DNA of 64,000 nucleotides from Ypsolopha sequella (taxonomy: Eukaryota; Arthropoda; Insecta; Lepidoptera; Ypsolophidae): NCBI GenBank assembly GCA_934047225.1, contig OW204005.1:24064396-24128395 (forward strand). Direction: 5' to 3'. A program made the translations under genes and the position numbers. The notes beneath the pieces were generated by a model, which was given only the letters and a program-made list of their open reading frames with translations, ran no database searches and had not been told where the DNA came from. This document shows positions 42,142 to 50,937 of this stretch, one piece after another. Numbering within the stretch: the stretch's first letter is position 1; every line of letters begins with the position of its first letter.

Positions 42142-43121
42142 AACCGCCCAAGTGCTTGTTGGGCCACGCGCAGTGTAGGGTTCCGTAATTGCCCTGCACA
42201 ATATGCGGACTTCTTCTCCAAGTACATTTTGTAAGTTTGTCGACTAATACAGATCGCGCCAAACTTCTAGTACGCTCTGAAGTTGCTCTTCACAAGAACG
42301 GCCCATACATTTTGTTCCTGCTGATGCGAATCGCCCCGTGTTTGGAGGGGACTAAAAGTTTGGCGCGATCTGTACTCGTTAACTTGTAAAGCCTACTTAG
42401 TTGTGATAGTTTTCCTTTTAATTTCGTTATGTATAATACTGCCGTGATTTTTTTCACGTCTCCAAATATAACCGTTTCGCTGGCACTTGACTCTAACAAA
42501 AATTTACACTTTTAATTTTGCAAACGGCACCCTGGATCGAAAAATGGTCTTCTCACAACCCCAATATTTTTAAATTACCTATCCAGCAACACCCCACACT
42601 AGGGGATAGTCGAGAAAAAAAATCATCCCCACTTTACATGTAGGGGAGGTACAAAAAAAAAATATTTTTCCAAATTTTACTGTACCACTTTATTGGCGTG
42701 ATACTCGTAAATATGTATACCCATGCCAAATTACAGCTTTCTAGTTCTAATAGTCTCTAAGCTAAGCCGCGGACAGACAGACAGACACCTTTCGGCCGCA
42801 ATGGCAACTGAGTTTCGCAACCAGTTGACAAACAAGAAAAATAAGTCTTGCTACGCAATCAGTTGCCGAAAAAGATTTTCTATTCCTGTTACGTAACCAG
42901 TTGCCAACTAAGAATTTATCAAGAAGTGTGGTTACTTAAGAGGAATTTATTTTCTTGCTATACAACTAGTAGATACTTGATTAACTACTACTCAACAATC
43001 TAACGACAACTTGTACTTCAAAATCTGTCAAGCTGTTCAGGCTGTTCTGGCTGTGTAGTACAGACAGACGGACATGGCGAAACTATAAGGGTTCCTTGTT
43101 GTTGACTACAGAACCCTAAAA
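42142..43121 (+). repeat. GGTTCCG-family repeat, copy 5, with internal insertion
   Basis: Starts CCGCCCAAGTGCTTGTTGGG and ends GACTACAGAACCCTAAAA. A ~275 bp insertion (about 42788-43062) splits the GACAGACAGA block. The insert has three related GCAACCAGTTGMCAA motifs (about 42818, 42860, 42895) and no coding frame. Confidence 0.75.
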
Positions 43122-44467
43122 ATGAATAAAGCATGTACACCATCAATTGTCTGAACTTTAAGCTAGATGGCATTTACGTTAACAACTTCTAGGCAGGTTG
43201 ACTATTTTCCTTTAATAAGCACGTTGTACTTTGACTTTATGTTTAGATAATAATAACTGAATTTTATTCTATTTTATTTAATTCATTCAATAACTTGTTA
43301 TCTCGTTCCTTTTGTAATTTTTCATCCTGATGTTTAATGTAATTATTTTTATTTTTAATGTCAAGTATTATCTTTAACAATTTTCTGTTCTTTTGCAATC
43401 TTTATAGATACTAATCACTCAATTTTTTATTTAATTTTGCATGCTTTTATACATTATTTTGTATGTCTTTATACTGCCTGCTTATCTTTTAACCTTTCCA
43501 ATTCTCACTGTTCCAGACACAATTAGGTCACAGTCCAGATCGTGTTTCGGGGCCATGTTACAGAACAAGCAAGGATAATTTATGTCGTTTTTAGGAAATC
43601 TGTCTAGTTTGAATATTAAGTAATATTTTAGCCTTCCTTTTTTCCATAGTATTATTCATTAATAGCAAAATTTATTGGGTACTTCAATCAATTTAGGTCC
43701 TTTTGCACATAACTTACGACGCCAAAACGCCAAGAACGTAATGTTAGCTTAGCCATGACCTAGAATAGCTAGATAAACCTATAATTTAGCAAAAACCTTG
43801 CAATTTTCTACATGTACGTACTTCAGGCCCACGGGCGGCTGACTAGTTGTTATGTGCTGCCAGAGACTTCCCTGAAACAGTTATTTTGAACTTTAGGACA
43901 TGGCAATATTGGCAATAAGAGAAGGACTCGTTCGAGTAGCTGCATTTTTTTAGTACAGGTGTAATAATAATTATATTGGATGTAGCCTGCTGTGAAAATA
44001 TAACAAAAAAAAATGTTATTGTATTTTTTTATTCCGATCAAATAAGTAACTAATAACAAATAATGAACAAAATAATCAATATACAGAAATCAGATTATCA
44101 TTCGTTAATAAATAACAACCCGGAGGTAACGTATAAGTTCTGAACATGCCCGCCTAAATAAGATACGGACAAAGAAGTATCCACTTCAAAAACTAAAAAC
44201 TAAATCACAAATAAATGAATACCTAAACAAAAAGCTGAAATTAAAATGCAACACTGTTCGCTTCTCCAAACAAGCTCTTCGCTGTCAGATCGGATAACAA
44301 AGAGCAAGTATAATTCCAGTGATTATGCAACCGTTGTAACACGAATTGCAAATTAGGTTGTTCGGGACAAAGACAGCCTCTTAACAAGTAGTTTCGTCTG
44401 ATCTTCCACTGAAGAACATCTCAGACTGTATCAGTTCTGCTGAAGAACCCTATTGTTGAAACAACAT
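43122..44467. other. No gene recognised
   Basis: About 44110-44220 (GAGGTAACGTATAAGTTCTG, AACATGCCCGCC, GTATCCACTTCAAAA) resembles 47125-47200, an unnamed dispersed repeat. Otherwise no signal. Confidence 0.45.
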
Positions 44468-44625
44468 CGTCACGACATCTGTAGAACTAGCTGTCACTAC
44501 ACCAGTCAACAATCGTACACTCTTTTCACCGACGATTTTACGTCTGAACGCGATAGGGATTGAGCCTTACCGTTGTATTTCAGGCACACAAACACGCTCT
44601 TTAGGATATACAGGTTTGTGATATT
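44468..44625 (-). mobile_element. SINE tail, reversed
   Basis: TCGTCACGACATCTGTAGAA, TCACCGACGATTTTACGTCT, GATAGGGATTGAGCCTTACC, TCAGGCACACAAACACGC follow the complement of the SINE 3' half. Confidence 0.55.
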
Positions 44626-45875
44626 TTTGTTATAATTAAATTTGAAAAATAATAAATGTAATTTTATTTTTGATCTAATGTTTTGACCGTTCGATACACG
44701 ATTACTTGTATTTTCTTGCATCCAATAAAATCACAAACTGTTATCAAAATATCATATAAATTATATGGTTTAGGAACATAAAAAGGAAACAAAATTAATG
44801 AATAAAATATACATGTAAAAACTGTGATATAAAACGGCCGTCATATTAAATACTTATAACACCCTGAAATCGATAGTTTTCTGAGCGGCCTGCTTCCACA
44901 CTGCAGGAAAATGACAATGGAAGCGTTGGAGCAGGACATATTTATATGTAAATACTTAAGAATTCGAACCAATCGGGCTAAGATTCCGTGTAAAATTCCA
45001 TCAGGTATCAAAAAACAAAGATGTACAATTAAGATCAAGAAACTGCAGGTATCAGCGACGAACCATCTTGGCGTCGTTCCAACTAGAACCATCTCAGATT
45101 TGTTCCTTATCGTTGGCACTGATTCACTAGCTGATAGTGAGTGTGCCAATTGTAGGACCTGGATCAAGCTATCTTGGATTTTATATCTTAGAGTTTAAGG
45201 TGTAGAGTCTGTTTTTCAAAGGAGGTAGAAGAAAAGGTGCTGTTAATTGAGCTTACTTTATAGTAAATAATGAAGCTTAAGCAGGTTCCAGACTAGCTGT
45301 AATGTAGAATATTGCAAATGCGAATACTTTTGACGTTCTGCGCACTTCTTGCGCGCACTACCTCCTAAAACCCAGTCCCGTCAATCGGTTACGTTACGTT
45401 GGTAACTACGAATAATGTGGCCACAGGCTCACTGCGCGCGCCTTTGTTTGTGTTTGTCCGAAAAACCGACAATGTGTCCGCGAACACGTTTAATTGTTTG
45501 GAAAATGTTACATTAAAATGTACATTACATGTTGTGCTACAGTTATTTAAGCTCAAAACAGGTTTGACGGATAAGACCTTCTGTTAAGGGCTTTAAAGGC
45601 CAATTATGCTGGAGTATGTTCTAAAAGATCGGGCCAAACCAATACCTTATATTTGAAAAATTTGTATCAAATAAAGAAATTTCAAGTTATTTGATTAATA
45701 TTCTCACGCTTTATGGTACGGGGTAACGAAATGATATTCGAAAGTAAATTGATTCGGTTTCCAGAATAAATATTCAAAAAATCTCAGAGCACATTCTATT
45801 TTAATTAGAATTTTGTTCAAACACACGAGAAATAGTTAATTCGACCACGAGGCTGAGAAAATTAAACCTGTGTGA
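44626..45875. other. No gene recognised; two antiparallel open frames
   Basis: Frames at 44911-45198 (+, 95 codons) and 44841-45167 (-, 108 codons) overlap almost fully. Neither has a motif, signal or Kozak context that I would trust. A short CG-containing stretch near 45330-45500 stands out from the AT-rich background. Confidence 0.35.
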
Positions 45876-46113
45876 CTAGCACGCGCCAGAGTTATAGCGT
45901 CTATCTATCCTAACTAATTGCGGTCTAACGCATACAGCATTTGTCAATATGCGGGAGAGCGATTATGATGGAAAGAAAGACACTGTATCGATGGCGCATG
46001 CTAGATCCTCTTGCCGTCCTTCCATCATACTTGTTCTCTCGCACATTGGTAAATGCGCTATGCGTGAGAACGCAAATATGATAGATAAATGCTGTAACTA
46101 TGGCACGTGCTAG
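45876..46113. mobile_element. Fold-back MITE (238 bp)
   Basis: Arms of ~105 bp: CTAGCACGCGCCAGAGTTAT pairs with ATAACTGTGGCACGTGCTAG-type sequence, continuing through ACGCATACAGCATTTGTCAA and GAGAGCGATTATGATGGA, against TCCATCATACTTGTTCTCTC. CTAG occurs at both outer ends. Confidence 0.8.
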
Positions 46114-46311
46114 ACCAAACCTATAAGCTCTATTTGATCACTTGTGGGATACATTTGGCACATATTTCGAAGCGAATATAAAATAAAATTATACGAATGT
46201 AAGAATAAACGAGATAAATTGTAACGTGACAGGTACGTGCTGTGAATCGATGCCAAGTCTTATTTTGAAAAAGATTTGTGTAAATCTGTGTAAGTAGTCA
46301 CTATTTATTTA

Positions 46312-46916
46312 CTAGAGAGAATGGTTAATGGTTTGACTCCTCAAACATTACACGTCAAGTTATTTACTATAGAGAATGGTTAATGGTTTGACTCCTCAAA
46401 CATTACACGTCAAGTTATTTACTAGAGAGAATGGTTAATGGTTTGACTCCTCAAACATTACACGTCAAGTTATTTACTAGAGAGAATGGTTAATGGTTTG
46501 ACTCCTCAAACATTACACGTCAAGTTATTTACTAGAGAGAATGGTTAATGGTTTGACTCCTCAAACATTACACGTCAAGTTATTTACTAGAGAGAATGGT
46601 TAATGGTTTGACTCCTCAAACATTACACGTCAAGTTATTTACTATAGAGAATGGTTAATGGTTTGACTCCTCAAACATTACACGTCAAGTTATTTACTAT
46701 AGAGAATGGTTAATGGTTTGACTCCTCAAACATTACACGTCAAGTTATTTACTAGAGAGAATGGTTAATGGTTTGACTCCTCAAACATTACACGTCAAGT
46801 TATTTACTATAGAGAATGGTTAATGGTTTGACTCCTCAAACATTACACGTCAAGTTATTTACTAGAGAGAATGGTTAATGGTTTGACTCCTCAAACATTA
46901 CACGTCAAGTTATTTC
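46312..46916. repeat. 55 bp tandem repeat, 11 copies
   Basis: Unit AGAGAGAATGGTTAATGGTT-TGACTCCTCAAACATTACAC-GTCAAGTTATTTACT. Copies are essentially identical except for a G/T variant (ACTAGAG or ACTATAG) at one position. Each unit contains the hairpin GTTTGA-CTCC-TCAAAC. The number of copies and their homogeneity suggest recent expansion. Confidence 0.95.
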
Positions 46917-46949
46917 AAAAGTCATCCATAGAAAGGAGATACAAATTAA

Positions 46950-47094
46950 TTATATCATTGCAGTATAGAAACGCAGAAAGAAAACTAAATCAGTATGTGA
47001 GGAGCTCTGAACGATCCCGATCTGATCCTGGTTTAGAGCTCCTTACATATAAGTCTTAGTTTTCTTTCTGCGTTTCTATACCACAATGATATAA
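46950..47094. mobile_element. Near-perfect palindrome (145 bp)
   Basis: TTATATCATTGCAGTATAGA, AACGCAGAAAGAAAACTAA pairs with TTAGTTTTCTTTCTGCGTTT, CTATACCACAATGATATAA, and GTGAGGAGCTCT pairs with AGAGCTCCTTAC. TA is at both ends. The arm CATTGC-TATAGAAACGC to GTATGTGAGGAGCTCTG is shared with the tRNA-like locus near 38215-38265. Confidence 0.85.
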
Positions 47095-47099
47095 TGTTA

Positions 47100-48377
47100 G
47101 TTTAAATTATCTTTCTTTAAAAAGTTGTTCAGGAAGTCACGTACAAGTTCTGAACATGCGAGATGTGAACAACGATGTATCCACTTTAAGAAAAGAACGA
47201 TCAGTTACATAATCTACTTAGTTTACAAACTATAACACTTATACAACTTTGTTTATTTCTGGTTTCAGCTTTTATAATACAAAATGCAAATTATTATTAC
47301 TTATAATATTATGTATAACCGACTTAAAAAAGAGAAGCAATGAGGGTGAAAAGTGTGTCTGTGGAATTTTGTACATAGTTATGTTTTACATAGTTATGAT
47401 ATTGTTCACTATTGTCTGATAGGGTGGCTCAAAATTTACTTTTTATCGATTTTCGATTTTTTATCGATTTTTATTGAAAAAAATCAAATAAAAAGAAATT
47501 GGACAACATCATCTGTACACATCATCTTCCACGTTTGATTTAAAGTTTTACAAAATGTAAGGAAAAAAGAAATCGCTTTCATGCGCTCTGATTGGCTAAG
47601 CCACGGAGTTGGATGTATATAGCTAAGTCTACGCAAAAATACTGATTAGTTGGCGAAATCGTAAAGTACGGCATTTTTTTCTCGAGACTAGTTGTTCAAC
47701 GTTGAAATTTGAAGAAAAAAAAAGAGTAATTTCAAGACACGCTATTGTCGCATGATGTTAAAATTATTGGAGTCTATCAGACAGTGTGATGTGATGCTGA
47801 TGTCACAGTTAGTGTCTGTACGGACGTATATATGTGGTATATATGTTTGATCGTGACCACTGAACCGGTTATGATTTAGCGGTTGAATGGTCCAATTCAT
47901 TTATTATTTGTTGTTTTTTTCACTTAAAGAGTGTACAAAAAAATAACTTATTCATTTTTAGAAGTAATTTATTCTAGAACTCTTTTACACATACACAACA
48001 GCGCAATCCAACTATTAGTTTTTGTAAAAACCAATGTATTGATTTAGTAGAAAGCGAAAAATTATCACCACTCCCTTTTTATGCCGGACAAAAATTATCA
48101 TCGTAAAATATTTTTTTACATTATCATGTATAACGTAAAAAACACGTCCAACAATATACAATACACGTGAAATTTTAGCAGTTTACGTACGTAACAAAAA
48201 GGCACCAATTTTCCGCACTTTACCTTTTTATGGAATGAATCTATCAGGATTATAGGGGACGGGACCACCTGTCGTGTGAAGATTGAGGATTAGGAAACGG
48301 TTTTGCAAAGATTTACTGTGAAAAATAGCGTGCCATGTTAACAACTAAACTCAATGATAAATTATGAATATAAATAA
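47100..48377. other. No gene recognised
   Basis: 47125-47200 resembles 44110-44220. GTCTGATAG (about 47415) and its inverse CTATCAGAC (about 47774) lie 360 bp apart and could be ends of a small element, but the match is only ~10 bp. No coding frame. Confidence 0.4.
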
Positions 48378-48695
48378 ATATATCGTCACGATATGAATTG
48401 CCGAGAGCGTGTCAGAGGTGTTCCCGAGTGAAAATTAAATGCAAGTTACAGTCCACACTCGCGTTTATTACGTCCCAACATGATGCGTGGTGAGCCCAAA
48501 CGCCGTTCTTCGGGCTCAATTACACGCTTTTTAGGGCATGCAGGTTTCCTCACGACGTTGTCCTTCACCTTTCAGCAAGACAAATACTTAATATGCACAT
48601 ATAGATTCTAACCGACTCATTGGTGCATGTCCGACCGGGTATCGAACGTGGATCTCGAGATTCAGAGGCCAGCGTCATAGTATAAACGAAACCAT
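48378..48695 (-). mobile_element. tRNA-derived SINE, most complete copy
   Basis: Minus strand from 48695: ACGCTGGCCTCTGAATCTCG, then CGTTCGATACCCGGTCGGAC (B-box-like), CATGCACCAATGAGTCGG, GGTGAAGGACAACGTCGTGA, GAGGAAACCTGCATGCCC, GTGTAATTGAGCCCGAAGAA, CGGCGTTTGGGCTCACC, GGGACGTAATAAACGCGAGT, GTGGACTGTAACTTGCATT, CGTGACGATAT near the tail. This order defines the family; other copies are partial. Confidence 0.75.
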
Positions 48696-48789
48696 TTTTT
48701 TTTTCATTAACCTGAATTCCTGCTGTCTTGTATTTTCTTATCCCTTGGTTAAAGTAGATATAAGTCATATATTGTATAGCATAAGTTTT

Positions 48790-49333
48790 ATGTTGAAAAA
48801 AAAGACATGATCTTGCTAAGTTTCTTGCCCTTCTTTTTAGCAAGACTAATCGAATGGGCGGAGGTAGGCATGTATTTATATATGTAACCTATTAGTATGT
48901 AGTATATAGGATGGGATTTGGTCGGCCGCCTGGATTCGTGCTGGGGGCTCGGTTGGTGATCATTGAACCTTGTTCCTGGGGCCGTATTTTTGGGTCGTTC
49001 GGGTTCGGTTCGCGTGCGGAAGTGTATGCCTGTCTCATCTTGCAAATGACAAGTTCTGGTGTGCAACGTGGGATGGGTATGTGCTTTCGCGCGTGGGTTG
49101 GGAACGAGCGATTCGGAAATGCGGCTCCTGGTCCCTGGCCGGGTCTCCGGTGTGGGTTCGGGCGGCTGATTGGATTTTACCTTGTATAATATATATTTTA
49201 CCTATCATTTTAATCGTAAATATATTGCTACATAAATTAAATAAACCTTTAATTTAGTTCATGTACATTTATTATTTTATTACATATATTTTCTTTATTA
49301 GATTAAATTTGACGTGTAAAAAGTGTATATATC
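48790..49333 (+). mobile_element. LINE tail element Z, copy 2, 5' segment
   Basis: ATGATCTTGCTAAGTTTCTT, GACTAATCGAATGGGCGGAG, then GTGCTGGGGGCTCGGTTGG, CCCTGGCCGGGTCTCCGGTG, ending GTGTAAAAAGTGTATATATC, where the LINE at 49334 begins. The missing 3' end continues at 54145. Two overlapping plus frames (48911-49189, 48970-49257) reflect its GC-rich interior (48940-49170), not genes. Confidence 0.75.
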
Positions 49334-49564
49334 GTCGTCGTTTGGTCGCGGTGAAGTCCAGTTGTGGTTCGTGTACTCGCTAGTGTTGCTTCAATCTTGC
49401 TATCTTCTGCAATCAAAGTTGGTCTTTATCTGCCTTAGCTTAAGGTCGTTTTTTGTTTGAAGTGAGTGAACGCGATAAGCCGAGAACATTCCAGCCATCA
49501 ACCGGTTTCTGATCCGCACTGTGCAAATTACTGTTTATTTGTCAATTATTCCTACATATTCAAC

Positions 49565-50578
49565 ATGGATTGTTTCATGTGCAAAGAAACTGACATTGAT
49601 GTTATAAAATGCCGTGGGTGTTCAAAGTCCAATTGTTATTCGTGCTCTGGTATGGAAGAAAGCGTTTATCGCCGTATGAACACTGCTGCCCGACAGAAAT
49701 GGCGTTGTCCGACGTGTTTATCCTCGACTCATAAACCTTTGCCTACTCCAAACCAGCCCAAAGGAAACACTCCGCAGTCTCTCATCGATGAGAATGAAGT
49801 AGTATCCTTGTCGTCCATTATGAAGGAGATACGTGCCCTTAGATGTGACATGAACGACTTAAAAAATATCGAATTCGTTTCGATGTCTGCTAACATCTCG
49901 AAGATTGATTGTAAAATTTCAACAATAAATAAGACTCTGGAGAATTTTAACTCACGGCTGACTACTTTAGAGGAAAAGTCATCAAAGATTGTTGGCATGG
50001 ACGCAAAAATTAAGGAGTTTGAAACTAGAATACAGTTTTTATCAGTTGAAAATGATAAGATGAATCAGTATAATCGCATGAACAACATCGAAATTTCGGG
50101 AATACCTTACAGGAAGGGTGAAAATCTGATTAATATCGTTAACGATCTGTGTCTTAAGGTAGGCTTGTCCTTGGAGAGTGACATTGACTGTATACACCGA
50201 GTGCAGCGCTATCCTGCTCGTCCTGGTAGCAAACAACGGGGTATGGACACATCGCCCGAGAAAACCATGCTAAGGGACCCTGCGGTTATTGTAAAATTTA
50301 CTCGTCGTCACTCAAAAGACGCCCTCTTAGCGGCGGTGCGCGCGCGTCGTGGTATCCTGTCTTCTGACGTGGGAATCGAAGGGCCACCACGCCCCTTGTA
50401 CCTCAATGATCATCTTACGCCCAGAAATAAAATGCTGCTAAAAAGTGCCAGGGATTTGAAAACAGAGAAGGGGTATTCCTACTTGTGGATTAGGAACTGC
50501 ACCATCAATATGCGTAAAGAAGACAATGCGCCCGTAATAAAAATTGCAAGTGAGAGTGACTTACTAAAGATTAAATGA
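49565..50578 (+). CDS. LINE ORF1 protein (PHD-like zinc finger, coiled coil)
   Basis: A 337-residue ORF1 protein, likely the RNA-binding chaperone that packages the element's transcript. ATG 49565 (CAACATGG, good Kozak context) is chosen; the open frame continues 33 codons upstream without ATG. Residues 3-51 form a PHD-like finger: C3, C6, C16, C19, C24, C27, C48, C51, with W46 before the last CxxC; the usual histidine is a cysteine (C24). About 95-185 is Lys/Glu/Leu/Ile-rich and coiled-coil-like (KIDCKISTINKTLENFNSRL). The C-terminal part (from MNNIEISGIPY, ending WIRNCTINMRKEDNAP) resembles the RRM-like/transposase-22 module of L1-type ORF1s. Similar PHD ORF1s occur in CR1/L2-group LINEs. 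No stops or frameshifts. Confidence 0.85.
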   Translation: MDCFMCKETDIDVIKCRGCSKSNCYSCSGMEESVYRRMNTAARQKWRCPTCLSSTHKPLPTPNQPKGNTPQSLIDENEVVSLSSIMKEIRALRCDMNDLKNIEFVSMSANISKIDCKISTINKTLENFNSRLTTLEEKSSKIVGMDAKIKEFETRIQFLSVENDKMNQYNRMNNIEISGIPYRKGENLINIVNDLCLKVGLSLESDIDCIHRVQRYPARPGSKQRGMDTSPEKTMLRDPAVIVKFTRRHSKDALLAAVRARRGILSSDVGIEGPPRPLYLNDHLTPRNKMLLKSARDLKTEKGYSYLWIRNCTINMRKEDNAPVIKIASESDLLKIK

Positions 50579-50937
50579 CTGTTATTCCTCTTATTTGCTT
50601 TATATTCTTACACACTTTGTCACTTAAATGTTTACTCAGTGAATTTAATTATTAAGTTTTCATCACTTCACAACAAAATAATAGAAGGTACGTTGGCTTG
50701 TAATGTGCATTTTGTAGTAATTCAAAGTATTATTTGTAATTGCAATGCTAATTTATCAATTTTGTTTATCTTTGTGATCCTTACTAGAAAAGATTCTTGT
50801 ATTTATATTGCTAACATACTCATGATTTTGGCACGAAATTATAAATTATCAATTGTATTAAAAGTTGCATCTGAACCTCCCCTAAAAATTCGGCTTTTAA
50901 TGCCGACCCCATTAATATTTTTACTTTTGTACTGGCT
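50579..50937 (+). other. Spacer between LINE ORF1 and ORF2
   Basis: A 359 bp AT-rich gap in which another frame (50639-50950, hydrophobic, no motif) overlaps the beginning of ORF2 and stops at 50948-50950. It may be untranslated, or take part in termination-reinitiation; no ATG in the ORF2 frame is present. Confidence 0.5.

Noticed and set aside
44841..45198. Antiparallel frames of 95 and 108 codons
   Set aside because: They overlap almost completely; neither has a motif or a relative in the window.
47414..47783. TGTCTGATAG inverted pair as a MITE
   Set aside because: Only ~10 bp of terminal match and no target duplication; insufficient on its own.
48911..49257. Two overlapping 92-95 codon frames
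   Set aside because: Fall in the GC-rich interior of the LINE tail element Z and shadow each other; Z copy 1 lacks much of this block.
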